The notes: generated from the sequence alone by a model not told the origin. A DNA stretch of 33,053 nt from Ignavibacteria bacterium (GCA_016788375.1 JAEUSI010000022.1:1-33053); one strand, 5' to 3'; numbered from the stretch's first letter, positions 1-9,224 are shown. Numbers and translations are program-made.

Positions 1-1
1 T

Positions 2-3000
2 AACTCCGGGAATGTATTTGTAACCGGCGGAAGTATGGATAACTTAAATAATATTGATTATGTAACCTTAAAATATAATTCATCCGGAATTCAGCAATGG
101 GTTCAGAGATACAACGGAACAGGCAACGGAATTGACTGGGCGAATTCCGTTGCAGTAGATAATTCGGGAAACTGTTTTGTTACCGGATCGAGTACGGGAA
201 GCGGAACAGACAGGGACATTGCAACGGTAAAATACAGCAGTTCGGGAACAATGGAATGGGTCAGAAGATTTAACGGTCCGGTTAATTCATATGACGGCGC
301 AAATGCGGTAGTGACTGATATAAACGGAAATGTTTATGTCGCCGGAGGCGGAATCGGCGCTGAGGCAAGCACTGATTTTGTATTATTAAAATATTCTAAT
401 TCGGGAAATCTTCAGTGGGAAAAAAGATTTAACGGAATCAGAAACAGCGCTGATGTTGCGAATTCAATCGCTGCTGACGATGCAGGAAATATTTATATTA
501 CCGGAAAAAGCTATTACTACGCTATAGATTATCTTACAAATAAATACAATTCTTCGGGGGATTTATTATGGAGCAGATCTTATAACGGAGGGGGATTTAA
601 AGATGATATAGCGAATTCAATTTCTTTAGATCCTTCGGGTAATGTTATTGTTACGGGTAAAAGCGAAAGTCCCGGTTCGGGTTTTGATTTTGCCACAATA
701 AAGTATAATTCTTCCGGAGATGAGCTCTGGGTGCAAAGATACAACGGCACAGGGAACGGCGCTGACATTGCAAATTCGGTTAAAACCGATCAAAACGGAA
801 ATGTATATGTTACCGGTAAAAGCATGAACGGATTGTATAATGATTTCACAACCATTAAATATAATTCGGGAGGCATACAGCAGTGGATTCAGAAATACAA
901 CGGACAGTTTAACAATGATGACTATGCTTCATCATTAAGCCTGGATAATTCCGGAAATGTTTTTGTAACGGGAAGAAGCAAAGGGACGGGAAATACCTAC
1001 GATTTTTTATCCGTGAAGTATGTTAACGGCAGTGCGCCTGTTCTGCAGGCTTCAATATCACTTTCCGCTGTAAATATAAATCCCGGGGGAAGTCTGAATA
1101 TAACGGGAATAAATTTCAGAAATAACACTCAGGTTAAAGTCTCGGTAATTAATTCCAATTCTGAAATTGTATCGGTTCAGATAAGAACTACAGACGCTTC
1201 AGGAAGTTTTAATGCTGTATTTTTCTCCGGCATGAATTCTGCAACAGGCATGTATACTGTATCAGTTTATGACATTTTCACTTATCAGTTCGCTCCGTAT
1301 AAATATTTTGATATCAGCAGTCCTGTAGAATCATTTGATATGAAATTCATTTATCCGTCTTCAGATTCAGTCGGCAAAGAAATTACTATAATGTGGGAAG
1401 ATAAAATGTATAAAGATTTCTTTTATCCTGAAAATGTAAATAAAAGACAATATAAATATAAAGTAAATTACACATTAAACGGCGGCGCAACATGGTCTGC
1501 GGATTATTTTCTTGAAGGCTATGATTATATAAACAAAATCAGAAACTTTTATCTGAACATAAGTCTGCCGGGTTCAGACGAAATTTCCACCGGAACATTT
1601 ATTAAGTTCAGGGTGAAAGATGATTTAAATCCCTTAAGAACAGATTGCATGTCTGCTGTTTTGCCGGTAAAGTCAGAGGTGCTCCTTAATACAGTTATTT
1701 CTCTTGAATGGGATTATAATAATACCGTGCAAAGGTTCATACCCGTCGATCCCGTCGGAGTCTGCGCAGACGGAGTCAGCAGAATATTCATAAAAGTATC
1801 GCATCATTTGAGTTCTCCGGATATTTTAAGCGCTACCGTAAAACTGTCGGATGAATTAAGCAGTACAGATACAAGAACTCTCGGGAAAGTCAAGAAAGCG
1901 ACAGGAAATAATCTGACATACAGCAGCGAAGCTGATAATGCAAACTCTGTTCAGGCGACAGGCAATAATCCGGATGAATGCTGGTTCTGGTATGTTTCAC
2001 CGGATGATTTTGTCAGGAACAGTTCTGATGAAAGCAAAAGCGACCGGGTTGTAAAGGTAACCGTTAATATCAATTATGCCGGAGGATTTTCCGAAACAGG
2101 AACCGTGAATTTATCCGTTGCAAGAACACCTATAATGCTTGTTCACGGTATTGGTTCGGATGAAAGAATCTGGGAGAATCTGACAGATTATCTTCAGATT
2201 AAAAACAAATACAGATTTGGTTCCCGGCTTAATCTCCAGACAAACAAATCATTTGAATTTAATGCGGCAGTGCTGCTGAAAGGCAACACGGAATATTGCT
2301 TCACATCTGTTGCCGACAATAAAAACAGTTTTGATCATGCTCTGAACACAGCATGGATAAGCGGATATGCAGCCAATCAGGTATCTTATGTCTGCCACAG
2401 CATGGGCGGAGATATTGCAAGAGCCTGTTTCGAGTTCCAGGCTTATAAATGCGAACTTAACTACGGCAAAGGTTATATCAACCGTCTGATTACAATAGAT
2501 ACACCGCATAACGGATCCCCGCTGGCGGATTTTTTTACTGTTATACCATACTTAGTAAATGCTTCAGGTAACATACTTTCAGAATTAATTAAAGGTGTAG
2601 TTCTTGCAAGTCAGCTGACAGCAAATTCTTTAATTAAAAGTTCATATAAACTGAATATCATCGGTCAGATGGAAAGTACAGATGCTCTGAGAAATTTACA
2701 GAGCAACTCCGGCGGAAGAAAATTAAATTTAACGAGAGTTCCGTCACTGCTGATAGCAGGAGATTTTATTCCTGGTCCGACGAATAACATCAACGACATT
2801 GCATGGAATCAGTTTAACTCAAATGAAATACTGGAGTTAATCGATTACTTGGATAAAGTCATTAATTTTCTTTACAGATATTACAAAACTGATTATTTCC
2901 TGACAGGAGATTTAAATTCAATTACCGATACATACAGAATTACAAACACAAGGGAAAGAGTGTTTAAGCTGTTAAATTTTATATACAGGAAATTATTCGG

Positions 3001-4714
3001 AGTACAGGATTTTCTGACAAACGGAGACTTAGTAGTGCCTTTAAAAAGCCAGCTTGCAAATCCAGGTTACAGCAGAATCCATGTTTTTGACAATTACAAT
3101 AATTCAGGTTCAATGGGAGCCGGACATACATTTGTAAACGAATGCTATAAGGACAGAAATATTCTTGATACAGTAATGAAATATCTGAATCTGCCCGTAA
3201 ACAATCCGAACTTTCAGACGGAAATTCCTGCAACCCCGGTTAACGGAGATAATTTCATCCCGGGTAATTATTCACCGGAATATTTAAATCTTTCCGATAC
3301 ATTAAATCATATTACAATAAATTCACCTGCAGAAAATACTGAAATACAGACAGGCGACGAGCTGAATTTTAATTTTACTCTTGATGATACAGCAAATCTA
3401 AAATATGTAAGTGTTTCTTTTCAGGGCGAAAACTATACTGACACAAACAAATCCTTCAATTATAATTTCAATATTCTTGTAAACGGAAATAAGCTGGATA
3501 CATCAGTACTGGAAGCAACGGCATATTACATAAACGGATCAGATGTAAATTTTTCGACAGAATACATAAAGCTGTTTGTAAAAACAGAATTGCCTGTTAC
3601 TGATTTTGATGTAAATGATGATGTAGTAAATCTGATTAAAGACCAGCAGTTTTATCCGGATTACAGAATCATATTTTCTGATTTTATTTACCGGAATCCT
3701 ACCGGAAAAATAAACGCAATGATTCAGAATCCGTCAGTGATCAGTTTCAGTAATTCGGATAAATCATTTACGGCTGTTTCGGAAGGGGAGACATTTGCAG
3801 TATTAAACTGCGGGGGCAAATATGATACGCTGTATTTTTCTGTCGGAGGAGAATTAAACCTGCCTGCGGTTACAACATTAATCTCACCGGCGGAATCGGG
3901 ATATTTGTCAAAATACGAATCAACATTCAGATGGAATAATGCTGATTTTGCTTCTGCGTATAACATTGAGATTGCCGAAGATGCAGATTTTCAGAATATA
4001 GTTTATCAGAACACTAATGTTACGGGAAATAACATAAAATTAAATGATTTAAGCGAATTATCAGACTCGGCAAAATATTACTGGAGAGTAAGAGGGAAAA
4101 ATGCAGTCAGTTTCGGAGACTGGTCGGAAACACGTTCCTTTTATGCGCTGGCTTTAAGAAAGACAGTCCTGTATTTAAATGTAATACCGGAAGGATTATA
4201 TAATGTGACAACAGAAATATTGAATAAGAAGGATACAGTAAGATTATATCTGGCGAATATAAATTTCCCTTATAATATTATTGATTCATCATTTTCAATA
4301 ATAGATTCCGTTTCATTCATGTGCAGGATAAAATTAGATTTCCTGCGGTCGGGAAAATATTACATAAAAGTCAGGCACAGAAATTCAATAGAAACATGGA
4401 GTAAATTTGAAGGGGAAGTTTTTAACAACGGATATACAACAGAATATAATTTTACCGGCAGTTCAGAAAACGCATACGGCAATAACATGAAACAGATAGA
4501 CGTTTCGCCTTTAAGATTTGCGATATACAGCGGTGATGTGAATCAGGACGGCGCAATAGATGCAGCGGATCTGAGTGAAATTGAAAACGATGCCGCGAAT
4601 TCTTCAAGCGGATATATCCGCACGGATCTGACCGGAGATGATTTCGTAGATGCAAATGATCTGAGCATAGCGGAAAACAATACAGCTGCGGGGATTTATG
4701 CTGTGACGCCTTAA
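2..4714 (+). CDS. Secreted SBBP-repeat / lipase-like / dockerin-like multidomain protein, 5' partial
   Basis: The frame is open to the left edge and the bases before the first ATG (35) encode another repeat copy, so the true start is outside the window. Residues are numbered from that ATG. Residues 1 to about 335 hold beta-propeller SBBP-type repeats of 51-53 residues with a GN(V/I)(F/Y)(V/I)TG core; seven cores begin near nt 2, 161, 320, 479, 632, 788 and 944. A TIG/IPT-like segment follows at about 340-430. An alpha/beta-hydrolase domain lies at about 695-1060: VHGIG oxyanion motif at 703-707, nucleophile elbow CHSMGG with Ser789, and plausible Asp998 (NGDLVVP) and His1031 (AGHTF). A fibronectin-III-like domain spans about 1276-1373. 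The C-terminus (1498-1559) carries two Ca-loop-like repeats (GDVNQDGAIDAADL and a second), resembling a type I dockerin. No T9SS sorting domain is visible. Likely a secreted or surface esterase/lipase; the substrate is unknown. Confidence 0.85.
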   Translation, partial: NSGNVFVTGGSMDNLNNIDYVTLKYNSSGIQQWVQRYNGTGNGIDWANSVAVDNSGNCFVTGSSTGSGTDRDIATVKYSSSGTMEWVRRFNGPVNSYDGANAVVTDINGNVYVAGGGIGAEASTDFVLLKYSNSGNLQWEKRFNGIRNSADVANSIAADDAGNIYITGKSYYYAIDYLTNKYNSSGDLLWSRSYNGGGFKDDIANSISLDPSGNVIVTGKSESPGSGFDFATIKYNSSGDELWVQRYNGTGNGADIANSVKTDQNGNVYVTGKSMNGLYNDFTTIKYNSGGIQQWIQKYNGQFNNDDYASSLSLDNSGNVFVTGRSKGTGNTYDFLSVKYVNGSAPVLQASISLSAVNINPGGSLNITGINFRNNTQVKVSVINSNSEIVSVQIRTTDASGSFNAVFFSGMNSATGMYTVSVYDIFTYQFAPYKYFDISSPVESFDMKFIYPSSDSVGKEITIMWEDKMYKDFFYPENVNKRQYKYKVNYTLNGGATWSADYFLEGYDYINKIRNFYLNISLPGSDEISTGTFIKFRVKDDLNPLRTDCMSAVLPVKSEVLLNTVISLEWDYNNTVQRFIPVDPVGVCADGVSRIFIKVSHHLSSPDILSATVKLSDELSSTDTRTLGKVKKATGNNLTYSSEADNANSVQATGNNPDECWFWYVSPDDFVRNSSDESKSDRVVKVTVNINYAGGFSETGTVNLSVARTPIMLVHGIGSDERIWENLTDYLQIKNKYRFGSRLNLQTNKSFEFNAAVLLKGNTEYCFTSVADNKNSFDHALNTAWISGYAANQVSYVCHSMGGDIARACFEFQAYKCELNYGKGYINRLITIDTPHNGSPLADFFTVIPYLVNASGNILSELIKGVVLASQLTANSLIKSSYKLNIIGQMESTDALRNLQSNSGGRKLNLTRVPSLLIAGDFIPGPTNNINDIAWNQFNSNEILELIDYLDKVINFLYRYYKTDYFLTGDLNSITDTYRITNTRERVFKLLNFIYRKLFGVQDFLTNGDLVVPLKSQLANPGYSRIHVFDNYNNSGSMGAGHTFVNECYKDRNILDTVMKYLNLPVNNPNFQTEIPATPVNGDNFIPGNYSPEYLNLSDTLNHITINSPAENTEIQTGDELNFNFTLDDTANLKYVSVSFQGENYTDTNKSFNYNFNILVNGNKLDTSVLEATAYYINGSDVNFSTEYIKLFVKTELPVTDFDVNDDVVNLIKDQQFYPDYRIIFSDFIYRNPTGKINAMIQNPSVISFSNSDKSFTAVSEGETFAVLNCGGKYDTLYFSVGGELNLPAVTTLISPAESGYLSKYESTFRWNNADFASAYNIEIAEDADFQNIVYQNTNVTGNNIKLNDLSELSDSAKYYWRVRGKNAVSFGDWSETRSFYALALRKTVLYLNVIPEGLYNVTTEILNKKDTVRLYLANINFPYNIIDSSFSIIDSVSFMCRIKLDFLRSGKYYIKVRHRNSIETWSKFEGEVFNNGYTTEYNFTGSSENAYGNNMKQIDVSPLRFAIYSGDVNQDGAIDAADLSEIENDAANSSSGYIRTDLTGDDFVDANDLSIAENNTAAGIYAVTP

Positions 4715-4725
4715 ATGGAGTTAGG

Positions 4726-4790
4726 GATTACGAATCGCGAATTAGGAATTACGAGTTTCAAGTTACGAATTAAGAATTGGAATTTGGGGT
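4726..4790. repeat. Degenerate AT-rich short repeats (GAATTACGA-like)
   Basis: Several imperfect copies of a 9-10 base unit resembling GAATTACGA or TTACGAATTA lie directly after the stop of the lipase-like gene. This looks like simple intergenic repeat expansion. No coding potential is seen. Confidence 0.5.
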
Positions 4791-4990
4791 AATAAAATCA
4801 AATGCAGATTAATAATTAATGACAAAGTCTGTGTTTTGATTTTTTGCTTAAAGGAGGCTGGTGTGAATTTATTAAGATCATAAAATCAGCATGACAGAGG
4901 AAATTCCGGCATTCCGGAAAACTTAAAAAACATTTAAATAAATATTGAATCAATTAATCAGTTTTCATAGATTGCGCTGTATACAATTTC

Positions 4991-5015
4991 GCCTGGCAAG
5001 CAGGCTGTATTTTTT
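4991..5015 (+). terminator. Possible terminator or attenuator hairpin in the leader of the T9SS gene
   Basis: A perfect 5-bp stem (GCCTG/CAGGC) with a 5-base loop is followed by TGTATTTTTT. It is short, and lies 276 bases after the preceding stop but only 31 bases before the next ATG, so it could act as a leader attenuator or be fortuitous. Confidence 0.35.
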
Positions 5016-5046
5016 CATAAACCAAAACTAATCAAAGGAGAAAAAA

Positions 5047-6330
5047 ATGAAAAACTCTTTACTTGCTTTAGTTCTTGTTTCAGTATTTGCTTTATTTGCA
5101 ACAGTAAAAAGCGGTTCAGCGAACAGCGATGATCCGAGAAACGCAAGATTTAACCCGGATAATTCAGTTCAGATATCCGGTACTTCAGCAACAGACGACA
5201 ACGGAAACAATACCACTTCTACATTTACACCCTATTACACAGACAATTTTGATCTTGCAAATGATATTACAGGACTCACATCCAGAGGGTATCTTGTTTA
5301 TTACAGAGGGGCAGGTCCACAGGGTATTGCGCCAATATGGTTTCAGGGAAATAATACGGTGTTCAATGCATTCAACGGCGCAGACACCAGTTATGTAGGT
5401 TCAAACTTTAATTCTGTAACCGGCGCAAATGACATTGACAACTGGTTAGTGCTGCCTGCTTTGAATGTATTAGCAGGTGATGAAATCAGTTTCAGATGCA
5501 GATCAGTTCTAAATAATCCGTTCCCGGATTCTTTAAGAGTAATGTACAATGCATCAGGCGGTTCGACACCAGAAGCTGCAGGATGGGTTGAGCTCGGAAG
5601 ATTTCTTGCTGCCGATGACGGCACATGGCATCTGAAAGCATATACAGTTGCATCCAGCGGATTAACGGGAAGATTTGCAATCAGATACTGTGTAGTTGAC
5701 GGCGGACCTTTCGGCGACAACAGCAACTATATCGGAATTGATGCTCTGAATGTAAGCACTGATGTTCCTCTGCCGGTTGAATTATCAAGCTTCGTTTCAA
5801 CCGTTTCAAACAACAATGTTACATTAAAATGGACAACAGCTTCAGAGCTGAACAATACAGGTTTTGATATAGAAAGAAGCGTAAACGGAACATGGACAAA
5901 AATCGGATATGCAGCAGGTAACGGAACGTCAACAGTTTCAAACAGCTATTCATTTACTGACAGAAATTTAGCTTCAGGAAGTTACAGCTACAGATTAAAA
6001 CAGATAGATTTCAACGGAAACTTTGAGTATTTCAATTTAAGCAGTGAAGTTAACATCGGAATTCCTGCTCAGTTTGAATTATCACAGAATTATCCGAATC
6101 CTTTTAATCCTTCGACAACAATAAACTATAATCTTCCGAAGGACGGAAAAGTAAGTATAAGAGTTTTTGATATGTCAGGTAAAGAAGTTGCAGTGCTTGT
6201 GAACGAAGCAAAGACTGCGGGATATTATTCGATAAACTTCAATGCTTCAGCTTTATCAAGCGGAGTTTATTATTATTCAATCAACGCGGATAATTTTACT
6301 TCGACAAAGAAAATGATGCTGGTAAAATAA
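5047..6330 (+). CDS. T9SS-exported choice-of-anchor J / adhesin-like protein
   Basis: A 427-residue secreted protein. The N-terminal signal peptide occupies about residues 1-25 (Lys at 2, then an LLALVLVSVFALFA core). Residues about 60-240 resemble the choice-of-anchor J / cleaved adhesin jelly-roll fold: a YYTDNFD-like opening, DNWLVLPAL in the middle and an IGIDALNV strand at the end. Residues about 243-340 form a fibronectin-III-like domain opening with LPVELSSF and containing LKWTTASELNNTGFDIERS, typical of the linker before sorting domains. Residues 343-427 are a type A type IX secretion C-terminal domain (NYPNPFNPST, then GKEVAVLVN, then a SGVYYYSI strand and a KKMMLVK end). The protein should cross the outer membrane by T9SS and be released or anchored after cleavage. 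The start is supported by AAAGGAG at 5034-5040. The gene is monocistronic, ending at a strong terminator. Its ligand is unknown. Confidence 0.9.
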   Translation: MKNSLLALVLVSVFALFATVKSGSANSDDPRNARFNPDNSVQISGTSATDDNGNNTTSTFTPYYTDNFDLANDITGLTSRGYLVYYRGAGPQGIAPIWFQGNNTVFNAFNGADTSYVGSNFNSVTGANDIDNWLVLPALNVLAGDEISFRCRSVLNNPFPDSLRVMYNASGGSTPEAAGWVELGRFLAADDGTWHLKAYTVASSGLTGRFAIRYCVVDGGPFGDNSNYIGIDALNVSTDVPLPVELSSFVSTVSNNNVTLKWTTASELNNTGFDIERSVNGTWTKIGYAAGNGTSTVSNSYSFTDRNLASGSYSYRLKQIDFNGNFEYFNLSSEVNIGIPAQFELSQNYPNPFNPSTTINYNLPKDGKVSIRVFDMSGKEVAVLVNEAKTAGYYSINFNASALSSGVYYYSINADNFTSTKKMMLVK

Positions 6331-6353
6331 AGATCAGATTATTTTATAATATT

Positions 6354-6390
6354 AAATCCCTGCCTGTTAATTCCGGCAGGGATTTTTTTT
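6354..6390 (+). terminator. Strong intrinsic terminator between convergent genes
   Basis: A perfect 11-bp stem, AAATCCCTGCC 6354-6364 with GGCAGGGATTT 6375-6385, has a 10-base loop and continues into a T run to 6390. It lies 24 bases after the T9SS gene stop and before the convergent beta-barrel gene. An A-rich left flank may give partial function on the other strand. Confidence 0.92.
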
Positions 6391-6424
6391 CGGAAAAAAA
6401 CATCTGCTGAATTTCAATGCTGCA

Positions 6425-7261
6425 TTAAAAAGTTCTGTTAATGGTTAAAGTAAAAGAGTTTAAAGTCTGATGAGTGCTTGTCCTGCCGATTAAATCTCCT
6501 GTAGTTGCAACAATTCCCTGGGAATGTGAAAAAGGCGCAATAAAATTATTTGTCTGAGTTCCTGTCCGGCAGAATGTATAGCTTAAATCCAGAAACCAGG
6601 ATGGATTAAAAAAGTAAGTTCCTCCGGCAGTTAAAGCATATCCTATTGTCCAGTCTTCAGCCGAGAAACTAATCGGAGCTCCGGAGATATTAACTTCCTT
6701 TTCACCGATGAATGCATAACCGACAACGTTGTTGATTTTTTCTTCAGTCTGAGTCAGAGACGGTCCGCCGCCGAGATAAAAGAAAGCTTTTTTTGTTGAT
6801 ATTCCGAAATACGGAGTCAGAGTCATCTGGCTGAAAACGCTGTATTCGAATGACTGTACGACAGCATCTCCGGTAAAAGTGGTTTTACCGACGGAACCGT
6901 ACTGCGGGATATGAATTTCCGAGCTTGTCGATGTCGAATTTACATAACTGTATGTATATTTTGCGCCCCAAAGCCATTTGCTTTTATTAAAGCGGCTGAA
7001 ATATCCTAACTGTGCAGACGGCGCAAATATGTTTTCGGTAGAAGCAGGAAATTCATAAGGACCTCCTGCGCTTCCGGAAGAAACTAATTTACCGTTGAAA
7101 TACACATCAGAAAGTCCGAGTGTATTTGCATCTGCAGCATTAAAATTAATGATGTTAAAGTTAACTCCCAAACCGCCGTAGAAAGCATTATCCGGAACTG
7201 TCTGAGCTGATGATGTTACTGAAAAGCATAATGCTGCCAACAGAAGAAGTGATTTTTTCAT
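6425..7261 (-). CDS. Outer-membrane beta-barrel protein
   Basis: A 278-residue protein with a clear Sec signal peptide (MKKSLLLLAALCFSVTSSA, likely cleavage before QT at about 19/20). The mature part alternates hydrophobic and polar residues in many short strands rich in aromatic and Gly residues (for example WLWGAKYTYSYV and WFLDLSYTFC) and ends in the terminal Phe of LTINRTF, which is typical of barrels inserted by BamA. The GGLGVNFNIINF start and FFYLGGGPSL segments fit the OmpW/OmpA-like 'outer membrane beta-barrel' families. The region upstream of the ATG is A-rich, as is common in Bacteroidota. It stands alone, convergent with the T9SS gene. It could be a small porin or a structural barrel; no substrate is indicated. 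Confidence 0.8.
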   Translation of the reverse strand: MKKSLLLLAALCFSVTSSAQTVPDNAFYGGLGVNFNIINFNAADANTLGLSDVYFNGKLVSSGSAGGPYEFPASTENIFAPSAQLGYFSRFNKSKWLWGAKYTYSYVNSTSTSSEIHIPQYGSVGKTTFTGDAVVQSFEYSVFSQMTLTPYFGISTKKAFFYLGGGPSLTQTEEKINNVVGYAFIGEKEVNISGAPISFSAEDWTIGYALTAGGTYFFNPSWFLDLSYTFCRTGTQTNNFIAPFSHSQGIVATTGDLIGRTSTHQTLNSFTLTINRTF

Positions 7262-7678
7262 AAGATGTTTTTTTTAAAATTAAAACATAATATAACTTTA
7301 CTGGTTATTTATTTCAACTATTGTAAGGTTTTAATATAATCCTGTGCATTACATCCGTCCACTTTGGAGGTGTCTATAAACTAATAAAAGCTTTTACCAC
7401 GAAGTCACGAAGGCACAAAGATCACTATTTAAAAACTTTTTCCTTTGTGACCCGGTGGCTTAGCGGTAAAAATGTATTTATTAAGACACTCTCGAAAATG
7501 GGAAGGTTTGGGAGGGTTTTGTCAGGATTTGTTATGTTTCCAATGGAAAATAAATTAAAAATTTTATTAATAAAAAACCTGAAATCGTTTTGGACTGAAC
7601 TGGTTTCAGAAAAAGTTTACAGAAAATTTTTATATAGAAAATAGAATCCGCAATATCTAATTTGTTCAAAACCAGAAT
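7262..7678. other. 417-base intergenic region before anSME
   Basis: This stretch separates the divergent beta-barrel and anSME genes. It contains the inverted repeat at 7393-7470 and an AT-rich remainder. A 65-codon open frame at 7447-7644 begins inside the right arm of the repeat, has a basic, low-complexity product and shows no ribosome binding site or family resemblance, so it is not called. Promoters for both flanking genes must lie here but no convincing box was identified. Confidence 0.5.
7393..7470. repeat. Imperfect inverted repeat, 28-base arms, left of the anSME gene
   Basis: The left arm 7393-7420 (TTTACCACGAAGTCACGAAG plus GCACAAAG) and the right arm 7443-7470 match as reverse complements at 21 of 28 positions, with a 22-base AT-rich loop. 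The outer 6 and inner 7 bases are exact. The CACGAAG/CACAAAG composition is like dispersed palindromic elements seen in many FCB genomes. It is probably a degenerate MITE- or REP-like unit. Confidence 0.7.
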
Positions 7679-8965
7679 ATGAGCAGTGAAAACAAATATG
7701 ACCTGAGTGAAATTTTAATGAATAACGGAATCAGAAGATTTCATGTTATGTCAAAGCCGGGCAGTTCTGTGTGCAACATCGGATGTACATACTGTTATTA
7801 TCTTGAAAAGGAACATCTGCCGGGCGGACCGGGGAGAGGCAAAATGTCTGATGAAGTGCTGGAAAGTTTTATAAGAGAATATATAGAAGGAGTGAATGCT
7901 AATGAAATTGTGTTTTCATGGCAGGGCGGCGAGCCGACCATGCTTGGTCTGGATTATTACAAAAACATAGTAGAACTTCAGAAAAAGTATTCGAGACCCG
8001 GGCTTAAGGTATCAAATGATCTTCAGACTAACGGAATATTACTGGATGACAGCTGGTGTGAATTCCTGAAGAAAAACGACTGGCTGGTCGGAATCAGCAT
8101 AGACGGACCGAAAGATCTTCACAACGCATACCGAATTACAAAAAACGGAAAGCCGACATTTGACATGGTGATGAACGGCATAAAGCTTTTAAAAAAGCAT
8201 AAAGTTGCTTTCAATACACTTACCTGTGTAAACCGCATTAATGCAAAGCGTCCGCTGGATGTTTACCGTTTTTTAAGAAGGGAAATCGGCTCGACTTATC
8301 TGCAGTTCATTCCGATAGTAGAATACAAGGGATTTGAAACGACAGCTCCGCATACATGGAATCCGGAATTTCTTCCGAAAGCCGGGACACCTGAATCAAA
8401 GCCGGGGCATCCTGATTCAATAGTCACAGACTGGAGCGTTGATCCGGATGATTACGGATATTTCCTTTCGAAAGTATTCGACGAATGGCTGAGCCGTGAT
8501 TACGGAAAAGTTCTGGTCAATCATATTGAAACGCTGGTAGCGCAGCATCTCGGAATGCCTTCTCAGATTTGCATTTACAGTGAGTTCTGCGGCAAAGGAC
8601 TTGTGGTTGAAAATGAAGGCAGCGTTTATTCATGCGATCATTATGTTTATCCCGAATACAGGCTCGGTAATGTGCTTCATAACAATCTTTCAAAGATGGT
8701 GTTTTCACAGACTCAGGTAAAGTTCGGCTATGATAAAGCCGACCTTCTTCCGGAATACTGCAGAAAGTGTGAGTTCCTCTCTGACTGCTGGGGCGAATGT
8801 CCGAAGAACAGAATCATAAAAACAGAGGACGGTGAACCCGGCTTGAATTATCTCTGCTCCGGACTTAAAAAATATTTCAGTCATGCGCTTCCTGAAATTG
8901 AAAAAATAGCAGCGAGAATCCGTGAAGAAAGCAAACATCCCGCACCGAGAATTAAAACCAGATGA
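7679..8965 (+). CDS. Anaerobic sulfatase-maturating enzyme (radical SAM/SPASM)
   Basis: This enzyme oxidises the active-site Cys or Ser of sulfatases to formylglycine without O2, using S-adenosylmethionine. The radical SAM cluster motif CNIGCTYC gives Cys32, Cys36 and Cys39 (CxxxCxxC), and GGEPT is at 83-87. The C-terminal SPASM domain has Cys298, Cys304 and Cys319 (spacing 6 and 15), and Cys361, Cys364, Cys370, Cys374 and Cys393. These spacings match the two auxiliary Fe-S clusters known in the Clostridium perfringens anSME. Asp320, directly after Cys319, is where that enzyme has its proposed catalytic base. Length (428) is close to the family's usual 370-420. No signal peptide, so it acts in the cytosol. 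Likely clients are the two sulfatases at 15491 and 19934, both with CTAGR motifs. The gene stands alone, flanked by inverted repeats on both sides. Confidence 0.93.
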   Translation: MSSENKYDLSEILMNNGIRRFHVMSKPGSSVCNIGCTYCYYLEKEHLPGGPGRGKMSDEVLESFIREYIEGVNANEIVFSWQGGEPTMLGLDYYKNIVELQKKYSRPGLKVSNDLQTNGILLDDSWCEFLKKNDWLVGISIDGPKDLHNAYRITKNGKPTFDMVMNGIKLLKKHKVAFNTLTCVNRINAKRPLDVYRFLRREIGSTYLQFIPIVEYKGFETTAPHTWNPEFLPKAGTPESKPGHPDSIVTDWSVDPDDYGYFLSKVFDEWLSRDYGKVLVNHIETLVAQHLGMPSQICIYSEFCGKGLVVENEGSVYSCDHYVYPEYRLGNVLHNNLSKMVFSQTQVKFGYDKADLLPEYCRKCEFLSDCWGECPKNRIIKTEDGEPGLNYLCSGLKKYFSHALPEIEKIAARIREESKHPAPRIKTR

Positions 8966-9071
8966 TCAGATCCTGTCTTTAAATATACATCTAAATAAGC
9001 CACAGTAAATTTTCACTTTCCCAAGCCGGAGAGACTTTGTGAGAACGAAATTAAGGTAATAACCTCGAAGA

Positions 9072-9132
9072 CTCAAAGCCTCAAAGATTCTAATTTTGAA
9101 GGATTGTAACTTAGAATCTTTGAGGCTTTGAG
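9072..9132. repeat. Perfect 22-bp inverted repeat right of the anSME gene
   Basis: Arms 9072-9093 and 9111-9132 are exact reverse complements over 22 bases, separated by 17 bases. The left arm is itself built from 8-base steps (CTCAAAGC, CTCAAAGA), and a related step (CTCGAAGA) precedes it at 9064-9071. The CAAAG/CTTTG core and layout resemble the element at 7393-7470, suggesting one family of mobile palindromes. No poly-T tail follows, so it is not a typical terminator, although its position 107 bases after anSME would allow transcript-end stabilisation. Confidence 0.8.
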
Positions 9133-9224
9133 GTTCATCCTTTGCTTCACTCATAATTTATGTTATGTGAAAGAGAAAAATGGTATTAGTTAGTTTACAG
9201 CCTGACAGGATTATCTCAGCTATT

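Larger units (their letters stand above)
4715..5046. other. 332-base leader/intergenic region with two small hairpins and a mini-ORF
   Basis: After the short repeats there is a perfect Shine-Dalgarno-like AAAGGAGG at 4850-4857 with a GTG six positions downstream (4863) that opens only six codons (MNLLRS, stop ending at 4883). A hairpin with arms TTCCGG 4904-4909 and CCGGAA 4914-4919 follows. A second hairpin has arms GCCTG 4991-4995 and CAGGC 5001-5005 and is followed by a T-rich run to 5015. The AAAGGAG at 5034-5040 is the ribosome binding site of the next gene, six bases before its ATG. No larger gene is seen here. Confidence 0.45.

Noticed and set aside
2-1020. Regular repeats of about 156 bases that could suggest a tandem repeat or CRISPR-like array
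   Set aside because: The repeats are in frame, degenerate at DNA level and conserved as protein (GNVFVTG cores), so they are beta-propeller coding repeats.
7447-7644. 65-codon open frame before anSME
   Set aside because: It starts inside the right arm of an inverted repeat, has no ribosome binding site, and its basic product resembles nothing known.
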